64,000 bases of DNA from Rhizobium sp. 2MFCol3.1 (GCF_000377565.1 NZ_KB898358.1:124001-188000); one strand, 5' to 3'; shown: positions 52,156 to 61,640, counted from the stretch's first letter. A program made the numbers and translations. Notes: generated from the letters alone by a model not told the origin.

Positions 52156-52300
52156 GACGTCTTCCTTAACGTGCACGTAATATCCGATATCTATGTTTCA
52201 GCTTCAAGACGAAAAGGTCAGCTTTTGGAGCCACTTAGTCACAAGTTGTTTCGAATTCTTACGAATTTCGCCGCTTTTTCGCCCTTTGAGCGCCATCGGC

Positions 52301-53575
52301 TCAGCCCCGGAACGCAACTTCCAGGTTTTGCCTGTCCTGCGCCACCACCCGGCAATGCGTCTCGAAGCCTTCGCCCTTGATCATCAAAACGAACTCCGCC
52401 GGGATTCCCGTCGAGCTCGAAACCGAGAGTGCGGCGCTGTCGGCGCCGAGCGAGCGGATGGTGCAGTCGATCGTCGAGCGGCGGTCGTTGAAGAGGATCG
52501 AGCCGGCCTTCAGCACCCGCCGGCGTGCGCCGCTCGGCTGATCCGAGCTGATCGATTGCCAGCAGAGGCAGCGGTTGCGGCCGCTGCGCTTGGCCTCGTA
52601 CATGGCGGCGTCCGCTTGCGCCAGCAGCGTGTCGATCTCTTTGCAGACGATCGAGAGCGCCGAAATCCCGAAGCTCGCCGTCACCTCGAGCGAGCCGAAA
52701 TCGCCGACGATCGGCTCGGCCGAGATCGCCGCCCGCAGTCTCTCGGCCACGACGAGTGCGCCCTCGCGGTCGACATTGGGCAGGATGATCGCGAATTCCT
52801 CGCCGCCCAGCCGCCCGAACAGGTCGCCGCTTCGAAGCACCGAGCGGCAGATCGAAGACACCGCCTTCAGCACCTCGTCGCCGGCCGCATGGCCATGCGT
52901 GTCGTTCACGGTCTTGAAGTGGTCGATATCGAGCACGATGCAGGCGAGGCTCTTCTGGCTGCGCAGCGCAGCCCCGATCAGCTGGTCGGTCTCTTCTTTG
53001 AAAGCCCGGCGTGTCAGTCCCTCGGTCAGGCTGTCGGTCGCCGCCGATTGCATCAGCTCGATGCGGTCCATGGCGACGCCGGCAATCTCTTCGAGAATGG
53101 TGAGATCCTTGCGCCCGAAGGAGCGCGCCGTGCGGTCGATGGCGCAGACAGTGCCGACGGTGTGGCCGCTCTTGGTGCGCAGCGGAACGCCGGCATAGAA
53201 GCGAACGTGATTTTCACCTGTTACGGCGGGGTGGGCGGCAAAGCGCGGGTCGCGCGTCGCGTCGGGCACGATCACGGCCGTGTCGAGGTCCACCACGAAG
53301 CGGCAGAAGGAATCCTCGCGTGGAACTTCGCTGTTCGAGAGGCCGGAGCAGGCCTTGTACCATTGGCGGTGCGCGTCGATCAGCGAGACCAGGCCGATGT
53401 CGACGGTGAACACTTCCTTGATCAGCCGAACGATCCGCTCGAAGCCTTCATCGCGCGGCGAATCGAGCAGGTCGAGCTGCTCCAGCGCCGCCAGACGCTC
53501 GAGTTCCCGCTGTTTCACATCCGCGGAAGATGTACCGAATGCGCGCGCAACAGCCATTGCAAACGTGCTCCCCAC
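52301..53575 (-). CDS. GAF-GGDEF-PilZ protein, diguanylate cyclase
   Basis: A 424-residue signalling protein with three domains. A GAF domain (about residues 40-170) has FTVDIGLVSLIDAHRQWYKA and VGTVCAIDRTARSF. A GGDEF domain (about 180-340) has LACIVLDIDHFKTVNDTHGHAAGDEVL and the active GGEEF motif, with an inhibitory RxxD site (RSGD) five residues before it. The last 75 residues look like a PilZ domain (RRRVLKAGSILFNDRRSTIDCTIRSLG), with the R-x-x-x-R start. It would make cyclic di-GMP and may also bind it. The start is the ATG at 53575 or 53557. No membrane segments, so cytoplasmic. Confidence 0.9.
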   Translation of the reverse strand: MGSTFAMAVARAFGTSSADVKQRELERLAALEQLDLLDSPRDEGFERIVRLIKEVFTVDIGLVSLIDAHRQWYKACSGLSNSEVPREDSFCRFVVDLDTAVIVPDATRDPRFAAHPAVTGENHVRFYAGVPLRTKSGHTVGTVCAIDRTARSFGRKDLTILEEIAGVAMDRIELMQSAATDSLTEGLTRRAFKEETDQLIGAALRSQKSLACIVLDIDHFKTVNDTHGHAAGDEVLKAVSSICRSVLRSGDLFGRLGGEEFAIILPNVDREGALVVAERLRAAISAEPIVGDFGSLEVTASFGISALSIVCKEIDTLLAQADAAMYEAKRSGRNRCLCWQSISSDQPSGARRRVLKAGSILFNDRRSTIDCTIRSLGADSAALSVSSSTGIPAEFVLMIKGEGFETHCRVVAQDRQNLEVAFRG

Positions 53576-53669
53576 CTAAGTCCGTGTATGAGATGCCTCG
53601 CACAAAATCATGAACAAATGAATATTATGCGTCCCCGGTTCTCATGGGTGAAGGTCGCGGGCAGGGGTG

Positions 53670-54131
53670 TCAAGGCTGCGGATAAGGGCTCCCATCCTTG
53701 TGAACGAACCGACCGTCGGCGTTCGCGCTCATCATGTCGATGTCGGAACAGGTGGTGAGATCGGCCATGTCCCGCGAGCCGATCTCCAAATAGATGGCCA
53801 TCGCATCGGACCGGTTGATCAGGTGATGGCCGTTGCCGGTGTTCTTCGGAAACGCCGCGCAATCGCCGGCGCGAAGCGGCGTCTCCCCGTCATCCTCGAC
53901 CAGCACCACCTCGCCCTGAAGCACATAGACGAACTCGTCTTCATGCGAATGCCAGTGTCTCTGGCTCGACCAGTTGCCGGGCGGCAGGTGCATGAGGTTG
54001 ATGCCGAAATCGGAAAGCCCGCCGGCGTCACCCAGCCGCTGGCGGACCCGCTCGGCGCAGGCCGCCGCATGCGGCGCCGGGTAAGGCGAGCCCTTGACGC
54101 GGGCTACGGTGGCGACGTCGATCTTCGGCAT
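53670..54131 (-). CDS. Cupin-domain protein
   Basis: A 153-residue single-domain cupin. Metal-binding motif 1 is visible as HWHSHEDEFVYVLQGEVVLVED (H-x-H, E), and motif 2 as GDCAAFPKNTGNGHHLINRSD (final H). The rest is beta-rich. Small proteins of this sort bind a metal and a sugar or organic acid, or act as isomerases or dioxygenases; the substrate cannot be told. Same strand as the DUF1801 gene, 52 bases further downstream, so both may be one transcript. Confidence 0.85.
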   Translation of the reverse strand: MPKIDVATVARVKGSPYPAPHAAACAERVRQRLGDAGGLSDFGINLMHLPPGNWSSQRHWHSHEDEFVYVLQGEVVLVEDDGETPLRAGDCAAFPKNTGNGHHLINRSDAMAIYLEIGSRDMADLTTCSDIDMMSANADGRFVHKDGSPYPQP

Positions 54132-54183
54132 CAGATTATCCTCCGCAACATGTGTTCGGCGGGTGGTTTGGCAGGCCGCCCTC

Positions 54184-54606
54184 TCAACCGCCCTTCGGCT
54201 TCTTCGTGGCCTTCGTCATGTTGAGTGCGATCGCCGCCCGCACGAGTTCCGCAAGGGCCGGCGCGTCGATCGTGTCTCCCTCGTGAAAGTCGATGGCGCG
54301 GCGGGCATTGCCCTCGAGGCTGGCGTTGAACAGGCCGGAGGGATCATCGAGCGATGCGCCCTTGGCGAAGGTCAGCTTCACGGCGGTCTTGTAGGTCTCG
54401 CCGGTGCAGATGATGCCAGAACGTTCCCACACCGGAACGCCGCGCCACTTCCACGTCTCGATCACGTCGGGATCGGCGTCCCGGATGATCCGCCGGGCAT
54501 TCGCCAGCATCGCGCCGCGCCAGTCCGTCAGCTCCGCGATCCGCTGGTCGATCAGCTGCGACGCATTGGCTTCCTCGCCCACGGCACCCTTCGTCTTCTC
54601 CGCCAT
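54184..54606 (-). CDS. DUF1801-family protein
   Basis: A 140-residue protein of the DUF1801 (YdhG/iron-chaperone-like) fold: IDQRIAELTDWRGAMLANARRIIRDADPDVIETWKWRGVPVWERSGIICTGETYKTAVKLTFAKGASLDD. The W-K-W-R-G-V-P-V-W stretch and the KTAVKLTFAKGA strand are typical. The C-terminus is lysine-rich. No reaction is established for the family. It is upstream of the cupin gene on the same strand and divergent from the alditol oxidase gene. Confidence 0.85.
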   Translation of the reverse strand: MAEKTKGAVGEEANASQLIDQRIAELTDWRGAMLANARRIIRDADPDVIETWKWRGVPVWERSGIICTGETYKTAVKLTFAKGASLDDPSGLFNASLEGNARRAIDFHEGDTIDAPALAELVRAAIALNMTKATKKPKGG

Positions 54607-54741
54607 TCCATCCTCCCCGTCGATAAGCTCATGCGAATACTACGCAATCTAGGAGATTCGCGGCTGAAGGAAAGAGGGTTTCCTTTGTCTCCGCCTCCAT
54701 CGTCGTGCTACCACTCCTGCGGGATTCGAGGAGGTTCACTC

Positions 54742-55992
54742 ATGACGCAGGTGCCTGCCGCCAATTGGGCGGAAAGCTTTCACTATGGTTTCAAGGACTG
54801 CCATTATCCGTCCTCGCTCGAGGAGATCAGTGCGATCGTGGCCCGGTCGGCGGCGGTAAAGACGCTCGGCTCGCGCCACTCGTTCAACGCCATCGTCGAT
54901 GGCAGCTCTGCCATGTTGCTCGAGCGCCTGCCGATCGATCCTGTCGTCGAAAGCGGCGGCCACCAGGTCTCGGTCGCCGGCCACTGCACCTATGGCGAGC
55001 TCGCACTCTTCCTGCAGCGCCACCAGCTCGCCATCCACAATCTCGCATCCCTCCCGCACATCTCGATCGCCGGCGCGATCGCCACCGCGACGCATGGCTC
55101 GGGCGACGGCAACGGCAACTTGGCGACGGCGGTCTCCGGCCTCGAATTCGTCGCCGGCGATGGCAGCCTGGTGAAGGTGAAGCGCGGCGACGTCGATTTC
55201 GAAGGCATGGTCGTTCATCTGGGGGCGCTCGGCGTCGTCACCCGCGTGACGCTCGATGTCCAGCCGGAATTCCAGGTCGCGCAGCACGTCTATGAGGGGC
55301 TAAGCTGGGATGCACTGCTCGCCAACCTCGATGCCATCATGGCGGCGGCCTATAGCGTCAGCGTCTTCACCCAATGGGGCGAGAAGGCCGGCGCGGTCTG
55401 GCTGAAGGAGACGGAAAAGAGCGGCAATCATCCCGATGCCCTGCATGGCGCGGTCAATGCCGACATCAAGCGCCATCCGATCATCGGCCTCGACGCCGAA
55501 AACGCCACCGAGCAGCTCGGCGCCTTCGGACGCTGGTCGGACCGGCTGCCGCATTTCAAGATGGGTTTTACCCCAAGCAGCGGCGCCGAGATCCAGTCCG
55601 AATACCACGTGCCCCGCAAGCATGGCGCGGCCGCCGTCGAGGCGCTTTTGTCGATCCGCTCCAAATTCGCGCATCTCGTCCAATCGGGCGAACTCCGCAC
55701 CGTCGCCGCCGACAGCCTGTGGCTCAGCCCGCAGTTTAATCGCGATACGCTGTCGATCCATTTCACCTGGGTTCGCGACCAGGCGGCGGTCGATGCCGCC
55801 GCCGCCGAGATAGAGCAAGCCTTGGCGGCTTTCTCGCCCTTGCCGCACTGGGGCAAGGTCTTCGCCCGCCAGCATATCGGAAGGAACTACGAGAAGCTCC
55901 CCGACTTCGCCCGCCTGCGCCAACGTATGGACCCGGAACGCAAGTTCTCCAATCCATGGCTGGAAGAGGTCGTCTTCGGCGCGAAGGCCTGA
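54742..55992 (+). CDS. FAD-linked alditol (xylitol/sorbitol) oxidase-like enzyme
   Basis: A 416-residue flavoprotein of the VAO/AldO family. The FAD-binding N-terminal half has VKTLGSRHSFNAI, with the histidine expected to hold FAD covalently, and IHNLASLPHISIAGAIATATHGSGDGNGNLATAVSGLEFV, the family signature. The C-terminal half (substrate cap) has HWGKVFARQHI and the ending MDPERKFSNPWLEEVVFG typical of AldO. Such enzymes oxidise sugar alcohols with oxygen, making hydrogen peroxide. The ATG at 54742 follows GAGGAGG. It has no signal peptide, so cytoplasmic. Confidence 0.88.
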   Translation: MTQVPAANWAESFHYGFKDCHYPSSLEEISAIVARSAAVKTLGSRHSFNAIVDGSSAMLLERLPIDPVVESGGHQVSVAGHCTYGELALFLQRHQLAIHNLASLPHISIAGAIATATHGSGDGNGNLATAVSGLEFVAGDGSLVKVKRGDVDFEGMVVHLGALGVVTRVTLDVQPEFQVAQHVYEGLSWDALLANLDAIMAAAYSVSVFTQWGEKAGAVWLKETEKSGNHPDALHGAVNADIKRHPIIGLDAENATEQLGAFGRWSDRLPHFKMGFTPSSGAEIQSEYHVPRKHGAAAVEALLSIRSKFAHLVQSGELRTVAADSLWLSPQFNRDTLSIHFTWVRDQAAVDAAAAEIEQALAAFSPLPHWGKVFARQHIGRNYEKLPDFARLRQRMDPERKFSNPWLEEVVFGAKA

Positions 55993-56102
55993 GCGGGATC
56001 GTGCGGCATCTTGCCGGCGTTGGCGCTCGCCGCCGCGCCGGTATATGCTGTTGCGAACAAGCAAGGGACGAAGACGTCCCTGATATCGATATGGAGTAAA
56101 GA

Positions 56103-56585
56103 TTGGCGGTCGCCTTCACAAAGGAAGAAAGCTTCGAGACGGCATCGGAAACCCTGATTCCCGATCGGCCGATCTCGCCGCATCCGAACCTCGTCACCGA
56201 GGCCGGGTTGAAGGCACTGGAGCTCAATCTTAGCCAAGCGCGCGAAGCCTATAAGGCGACGTTGGGGATCGACGACATCAACGAGCGCCGCCGCCAGGGT
56301 GCCGCGCCGTTGCGCGATGCGCGCTACTTCGCGGCCCGCCTCGGCACTGCCCAGCTCATGCCCGCGCCTACGTCCAGCGATGCCGTGGCGTTCGGCAGCC
56401 TCGTCACCTTCGAGCGCGAGGACGGGCGGGTGCAGACCTATCGCATCGTCGGCGAGGACGAGGCCGATCCGAAGGCCGGGTCGATCTCCTACGTCTCGCC
56501 GGTGGCGCGTGTGCTGATCGGCAAGGCCGTCGGCGACGTGGTCGATGCCGGCGGCCAGGAGCTTGAGATCATCGCGATCGCTTGA
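56103..56585 (+). CDS. GreA/GreB-family elongation factor-like protein
   Basis: A 160-residue protein with the two GreA parts: an N-terminal coiled coil (LVTEAGLKALELNLSQAREAYKATLG...ERRRQGAAPLRDARYFAARLGTAQL) and a C-terminal FKBP-like domain (VAFGSLVTFEREDGRVQTYRIVGEDEADPKAGSISYVSPVARVLIGKAVGDVV). The GxVSxxSPVARALLGKxxGD pattern is the Gre signature. Gre proteins enter the RNA polymerase channel and promote transcript cleavage; the tip acids of the coil are not obvious here, so activity is uncertain. It starts with a TTG at 56103. The last 17 bases overlap the convergent rnhA gene. Confidence 0.9.
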   Translation: MAVAFTKEESFETASETLIPDRPISPHPNLVTEAGLKALELNLSQAREAYKATLGIDDINERRRQGAAPLRDARYFAARLGTAQLMPAPTSSDAVAFGSLVTFEREDGRVQTYRIVGEDEADPKAGSISYVSPVARVLIGKAVGDVVDAGGQELEIIAIA

Positions 56586-57105
56586 GCGGGGCTTTCCCCG
56601 CGATCGACAGCCGCCCGCTCTCCGCAAGCCTGTCGGCCCGCTCGTTTCCCTCGGTGCCGGCGTGGCCCTTGCACCATGAAACGGTGATCGTCGCTGATCC
56701 CGAGAGTGCCGCGTCGATCGCCCTCCAGAGATCGGCATCGGCGATGCCACGGCTTCTGAGCCGGCTATTGGCGGTGATCTTCTTGAAACCGTTGTTGCGC
56801 CAGATCGGCCGCCACTCGTTGCAGCCCTTCACCGCGTAGACCGAATCCGACCAGATCGTCACCGCCGCCTCCGCCGCGTGGGCGTTGACCCATCTCACGG
56901 CCTCCAGAACGGCGGTCGCCTCCATCGCATTGTTGGCGGTCTTATCAGCGCCGCCGCAACCGGATGCGATCTCGACGCCATCGCGGTAGACGGCAAAGCC
57001 CCAACCGCCATTGCTGGAGCTAGGCTCGCAGCAGCCATCGGTGAAGATCTCAAGCGTGTCGTGAGCACCGATGGCGGCGCGGGCGGTGTCGGGATTATCG
57101 GTCAT
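56569..57105 (-). CDS. rnhA: Ribonuclease HI
   Basis: A 178-residue enzyme that removes RNA from RNA-DNA hybrids. Catalytic residues are present: D in EIFTDGCCEPSSSNGGW, E in NNAMEATAVLEAV, D in TIWSDSVYAVKGC and the final D with its loop histidine in SWCKGHAGTEGNERADRLA. Length is slightly above the E. coli enzyme (155) because of a 17-residue N-terminal extension and a short tail. It converges on the Gre-like gene, sharing 17 bases with it. Confidence 0.95.
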   Translation of the reverse strand: MTDNPDTARAAIGAHDTLEIFTDGCCEPSSSNGGWGFAVYRDGVEIASGCGGADKTANNAMEATAVLEAVRWVNAHAAEAAVTIWSDSVYAVKGCNEWRPIWRNNGFKKITANSRLRSRGIADADLWRAIDAALSGSATITVSWCKGHAGTEGNERADRLAESGRLSIAGKAPLKRSR

Positions 57106-57190
57106 GTCGGCGGAATGTCTGGCAAATCGGCGGGAAGGCGCAACCTATCCGAAACGCCTGTCCCTGTCTTCCGCCCCAGATGATGCCCGC

Positions 57191-59581
57191 CTACTTCGAC
57201 GTCGATACCACCTGCGGATAGAGCAACACCGTCTTCTGCTGCTTCTCATGCGCGGAAAGATAGCTCTCGCGCGCCGCCATCTTCACGCTCGGCTCGATAT
57301 CCGGCTTGCCGAGAAGCAGCCCCTGCATCTGCTCGCAGCCCTCGTTGGTGACGATCTGGCGCTGCAGTTCGGTCTCCACGCCTTCCGTCACCACCTGGAT
57401 CCCAAGGCTGTGGCCGAGGCCGATGATGGCGCGCACGATCGAGCGGGCGGCTGCGTCGTGCTCGAGGATGCCGGTAAAGCTGCGGTCGACCTTGATCTTG
57501 TCGAAGGGAAGGGCGCGCAGGTTGGAGAGCGAGGAGAAGCCGGTGCCGAAATCGTCCATGACGATGCGAACGCCGAGACCATGCAGCCGCATCAGCGTCG
57601 AGATCGTCGCCACGCGGTCGCGGATGAAGGCAGCCTCGGTGATTTCAAGCTCGAGCCGCTGCGGCGCAAGCCCGGTCTCGTGCAGAATGGCGGCGACCCG
57701 GTCGTAGAGATTGGGAAGCATGAATTGCACCGGCGAGACGTTGACGGCGATCGTCAGCGGCTGCGGCCAGCGCGCCGCCTCGGTGCAGGCCTGGCGCAGC
57801 ACCCATTCGCCGAGCTGCACGATGATCCCGCTCTCCTCGGCGATTTTGATGAAGACGTCGGGCTCGGAGCTTCCATGCCCCGGCCGGTTCCAGCGCATCA
57901 GCGCCTCGTAGCCGCTGATGCTCCCTGTGCGGCTGTCGAGGATCGGCTGGTAGTTGACGAAAAGCTGGTTGCGGGTGATCGCGTGGCGCAGCTCGTTTTC
58001 GATCTCGCGCCGTGCCTTGACGGCGGCATCCATCTCCGCGTCGAAGAAGCACGCCTTGCCGCGGCCGGCATGCTTGGCGCGGTAGAGCGCGGTATCGGCG
58101 TTGATGCACAGAAGCTCGCCGGTATCGCCATCGGCGGGGTAGACCGCGATGCCGATGCTGACGCCGACGGCCGTCGGATCGCGGGCGACGTCCATTTCGG
58201 CGGCGACGCCTGCAAGGATCGCGTCGGCCAGGCCGCGCGCGCCATCGGGCTGCGGCTTGCCGCTCTGGATGATGGCGAACTCGTCGCCGCCAAGCCGCGC
58301 GATGGTGGCGCTGTCGTCGGCCACGCGCTGCAGGATCGCGGAGACCTTGCACAGAAGCCGGTCGCCCTCGGCATGGCCGAACAGGTCGTTGACGGCCTTG
58401 AAGCGATCGAGATCGAGATAGAAGACAGCCACCTGCCCACGCTTGCGCTGCGCCACCTGGATTGCTTGCCTGAGGCGCGGGTCGAAGAGCGAGCGGTTCG
58501 GAAGCCCGGTCAGCACGTCATGCTGGGCCAGGTGTTCGATCATCTGCTCGGCGCGCTTGCGCTCCGTCAGGTCGCGCACCGCCAGGATATCGCAGCTGCG
58601 GCCTCGATAGATCATCCGCCGCGCCATCAGTTCGACCGGCAGTTCCGTCTCGCTGTGCGTGGTGAGCAGCGTCTCATGATGCACGCCGGATTGCAGCCCG
58701 CCTGGGGGCAGCAGCAGAAAGTCCGGTTTCTGGCCGCGCAATTCGTTGAGCTGCCAGCCGGACATCTCCAGAAAGCGCTCGTTGGCGTCGAGGATCATCC
58801 CCTCGTAGAGCACCAGCAGCCCCTCCATCGTGGCGTTCGCCAGGCCCTTGAGGTCGGTGAGGTGGCTTGCCAGGAACACCATGCCGAGCGATGCGAGAAT
58901 GAGCGCCGTAGAGACCGCCATGACGACACCCGCCAGCGCCTTCGGCTCGACGATCGCAGCCGTCATCTGCCGTCCCGGCTCAGGGGTCAGCGTGATGAAG
59001 CTCATCGACACGAAATGCGCGGCGGCGATCGCCAGCACCATTGCGGTTGCGGAGAGCAGCACGCGCTTGGAGCCGGATAGCGAACGGAAGATCAGGAAGG
59101 CAATGCTGGCAAGTGCAGCGCTGATGACAAGCGCCGAGAGTGTCGCCGTCGCGTTGAAGAGAATGTTGAACTGGCCCTCGACCGCCTGCATGCCGGTAAG
59201 GTGCATGGCGGTGATCCCGAGCGCCATCAGCGCGCCGCCCTGCGCGAAGGCGAAGCGGCTGGTGCCCTCGGTGGCGACAAGCAGCGCCAGATAGGAGACG
59301 CCGATGGCGATCACAACCGAGAGTGTGGTTAGCCCCAGCCCGTAGGCGATCGAATAGCCGCCGTCATAGGCGAGCATGGAAATGAAGTGGGTGGCCCAGA
59401 TGCCGACGCCGATGGCGAAGGCAGACGCCATGAGCCAGTTGCGCTGCTGGGCGCGATCGCATTGCTGCGCGCGGAAGAGCAGCAGCATGGCGGTGAGATT
59501 TCCGATGAAACAGACGACGACGGCGGCAATGATCAAGCGCCAGTCATGATTGTCACGAATACAGGCGATCACGGTAAACAT
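57191..59581 (-). CDS. MHYT-PAS-GGDEF-EAL membrane protein (c-di-GMP synthesis/breakdown)
   Basis: A 796-residue inner-membrane protein. The N-terminal 240 residues carry seven helices with three MHYT-type motifs (ATHFISM, TAMHLTGM, AAHFVSM), thought to bind copper or sense gases. A PAS domain (about 270-380, LANATMEGLLVLYEGMILDANERFLEMSGW) comes next, then GGDEF with an intact active motif (IARLGGDEF) and EAL with SISGYEALMRW and DDFGTGFSSLSNL. Both catalytic domains look complete, so it could make or break cyclic di-GMP. The start is the ATG at 59581 with GGAGGTGG upstream. It is a single gene, divergent from the M20 peptidase. Confidence 0.93.
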   Translation of the reverse strand: MFTVIACIRDNHDWRLIIAAVVVCFIGNLTAMLLLFRAQQCDRAQQRNWLMASAFAIGVGIWATHFISMLAYDGGYSIAYGLGLTTLSVVIAIGVSYLALLVATEGTSRFAFAQGGALMALGITAMHLTGMQAVEGQFNILFNATATLSALVISAALASIAFLIFRSLSGSKRVLLSATAMVLAIAAAHFVSMSFITLTPEPGRQMTAAIVEPKALAGVVMAVSTALILASLGMVFLASHLTDLKGLANATMEGLLVLYEGMILDANERFLEMSGWQLNELRGQKPDFLLLPPGGLQSGVHHETLLTTHSETELPVELMARRMIYRGRSCDILAVRDLTERKRAEQMIEHLAQHDVLTGLPNRSLFDPRLRQAIQVAQRKRGQVAVFYLDLDRFKAVNDLFGHAEGDRLLCKVSAILQRVADDSATIARLGGDEFAIIQSGKPQPDGARGLADAILAGVAAEMDVARDPTAVGVSIGIAVYPADGDTGELLCINADTALYRAKHAGRGKACFFDAEMDAAVKARREIENELRHAITRNQLFVNYQPILDSRTGSISGYEALMRWNRPGHGSSEPDVFIKIAEESGIIVQLGEWVLRQACTEAARWPQPLTIAVNVSPVQFMLPNLYDRVAAILHETGLAPQRLELEITEAAFIRDRVATISTLMRLHGLGVRIVMDDFGTGFSSLSNLRALPFDKIKVDRSFTGILEHDAAARSIVRAIIGLGHSLGIQVVTEGVETELQRQIVTNEGCEQMQGLLLGKPDIEPSVKMAARESYLSAHEKQQKTVLLYPQVVSTSK

Positions 59582-59775
59582 CAGCCACCTCCAGCACCAA
59601 TCTCCGGAAGTTATCAAGCGTCTTCTTAAATAACTATGAATTGCAAATTGCAACTTTTCCCAGCATTCGATGTGCGTTTTCACCCTGTCGTGCGGATGCC
59701 CGAATTTCGTTTTTCACCTCGAAAGCGCACATGCTTTGGTCTATCGTCCGGCAAAAATTCAAGAAGGAGTCGGAA

Positions 59776-61161
59776 ATGCCTGACCTGATGCCGGTTCTCG
59801 CGCGCGCGGACCAGAATTTGCCCTCGAGCCTCGACAAGCTGTTCGAGCTGTTGCGGATCAAGTCGATCTCGACCGATCCCGCCTACAAGGATGATTGCCA
59901 CAAGGCGGCCGAGTGGCTGGTGGCCTATCTCCGCGACATCGGTTTCGACGCCTCGGTGCGCACCACGCCCGGCCATCCCATGGTCGTCGCCCATCACGAT
60001 GGCGCCAATTCTTCGGCTCCGCACGTGCTGTTCTACGGTCACTATGACGTGCAGCCGGTCGATCCGATCGATCTCTGGGACAACGACCCCTTCGAGCCTT
60101 CCGTGCAGGAAGCTGGCGGCCGCAAGATCCTCACCGGCCGCGGCACCGCCGACGACAAGGGCCAGCTGATGACCTTCGTCGAAGCCTGCCGCGCCTATAA
60201 GGAAATCAACGGCGCGCTGCCCATCCGCGTCACGATCCTGTTCGAAGGTGAGGAAGAATCCGGCTCACCATCTCTGAAGCCCTTCCTCGAGGCCAATGCC
60301 GCCGAGCTGAAGGCCGACTATGCGCTGGTCTGCGATACCAGCATGTGGGACCGCGACACGCCAGCGATCGCAGGCACCCTTCGCGGCCTCGTCGGCGAAG
60401 AAGTTGTCGTCACCGCCGCCGACCGCGATCTGCATTCGGGCCTCTTCGGCGGTGCCGCCGCCAACCCGATCCACATCCTGACGAAGATCCTCGCCGGCCT
60501 GCACGACGACACCGGCCGCATCACGCTGGATGGCTTCTATAACGGCGTCGAGGAAACCCCTGAAAACATCAAGGCTTCCTGGGAAACGCTGGGCCTGACC
60601 ACCGAAGGCTTCCTCGGCGAGGTCGGCCTGTCGGTTCCCTCGGGCGAGAAGGGCCGCTCGGTGCTGGAGCTCACCTGGGCCCGCCCGACCGCCGAAGTGA
60701 ACGGCATCTGGGGCGGCTATACCGGCGAAGGCTTCAAGACCGTGATCGCCGCAAAGGCGTCGGCCAAGGTCTCCTTCCGCCTCGTCGGCACGCAGGATCC
60801 GGCCGCCATCCGCGACAGCTTCCGCGCCTACGTGCGCTCCAAGCTGCCTGCCGATTGCTCGGTCGAGTTCCACCCGCATGGCGGCTCGCCGGCGATCCAC
60901 CTCTCCTATGATTCGCCGGTTCTGACCAAGGCGAAGACGGCGCTCTCCGACGAATGGCCGAAGCCCGCCGTCGTTATCGGCATGGGCGGCTCGATCCCGA
61001 TCGTCGGCGATTTCCAGAAGATGCTCGGCATGGAATCGCTGCTGGTCGGCTTCGGCCTCAGCGACGACCGCATCCATTCGCCGAACGAGAAGTACGAGCT
61101 GACGTCCTATCACAAGGGCATCCGCTCCTGGATCCGCATCATGGAAGCGCTGGCGGCCTGA
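59776..61161 (+). CDS. M20-family dipeptidase
   Basis: A 461-residue zinc peptidase. Metal ligands appear in FYGHYDVQPVDPIDLW (H89 and D91), GRGTADDKGQLM (D), ILFEGEEESGSPSL (catalytic and ligand E), VCDTSMWD (D) and RIHSPNEKY (H). The dimerisation domain holds DLHSGLFGGAAANPIHIL. The layout resembles DUG1/CNDP-type and ArgE-like dipeptidases, cutting short peptides in the cytoplasm. The ATG at 59776 follows AAGGAG. An intrinsic terminator lies about 60 bases past the stop. Confidence 0.93.
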   Translation: MPDLMPVLARADQNLPSSLDKLFELLRIKSISTDPAYKDDCHKAAEWLVAYLRDIGFDASVRTTPGHPMVVAHHDGANSSAPHVLFYGHYDVQPVDPIDLWDNDPFEPSVQEAGGRKILTGRGTADDKGQLMTFVEACRAYKEINGALPIRVTILFEGEEESGSPSLKPFLEANAAELKADYALVCDTSMWDRDTPAIAGTLRGLVGEEVVVTAADRDLHSGLFGGAAANPIHILTKILAGLHDDTGRITLDGFYNGVEETPENIKASWETLGLTTEGFLGEVGLSVPSGEKGRSVLELTWARPTAEVNGIWGGYTGEGFKTVIAAKASAKVSFRLVGTQDPAAIRDSFRAYVRSKLPADCSVEFHPHGGSPAIHLSYDSPVLTKAKTALSDEWPKPAVVIGMGGSIPIVGDFQKMLGMESLLVGFGLSDDRIHSPNEKYELTSYHKGIRSWIRIMEALAA

Positions 61162-61221
61162 TCGGCGTCGATGAAATGAAAAAGGCGCACCGATTTTTAA
61201 AGATCGGGGCGCCAGAGGAAC

Positions 61222-61250
61222 AAAAAGGCCGGGTTGAAACCGGCCTTTCG
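61222..61250 (+). terminator. Terminator after the M20 dipeptidase gene
   Basis: AAAGGCCGG and CCGGCCTTT form a perfect 9-bp stem around GTTGAAA (61224-61248), with short A and T runs on the two sides that would let it work in either direction. Confidence 0.75.
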
Positions 61251-61328
61251 TCATTCGCTTCGCATCAGTGCCAGTACATCCGTGGTCAAAGTGAAAGCGA
61301 ATATTGCAGTCAGACTGCCCGCGAAAGG

Positions 61329-61343
61329 TTAACGAAGCGTTAA
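61329..61343. promoter_or_regulatory. CtrA-like binding site
   Basis: TTAA-CGAAGCG-TTAA matches the full CtrA consensus TTAA-N7-TTAA, followed by C. It lies about 300 bases before the SH3/collagen-like gene, which is far for direct control, so binding is plausible but the target is unclear. Confidence 0.45.
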
Positions 61344-61640
61344 CGATAATCTCGCGATAGGCAGGTCAATTCTCCATGCGCTCCATGGTGCGGCTTGGTG
61401 ATCGACGACTGCATCCGATGACCGGGATATCGTGATCGCGCCGGCCCATTTCAAGGCCTTTGCGCTCGAACCGTTCAAGCTGCGTTCATCAGCGGATGCT
61501 ATAAGTCATTGAAAGAAAAGTTGAATCACTCTCGCCAAACTTTGGCCGGGAAGCTGTTCACTGTTGTCTTGATAAGGCGATAAGCCCGAAAGTTTTCTGA
61601 AGGGGCGGCGTTTCGGCCGCTCTATCTAGGGAGTGCAAGC

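Larger units (their letters stand above)
61162..61640. other. 479-base intergenic region
   Basis: Contains the terminator at 61222-61250 and a CtrA-like site at 61329-61343, listed separately. The remaining 290 bases before the SH3 gene show no gene or structure I can support; they should contain its promoter. Confidence 0.5.
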
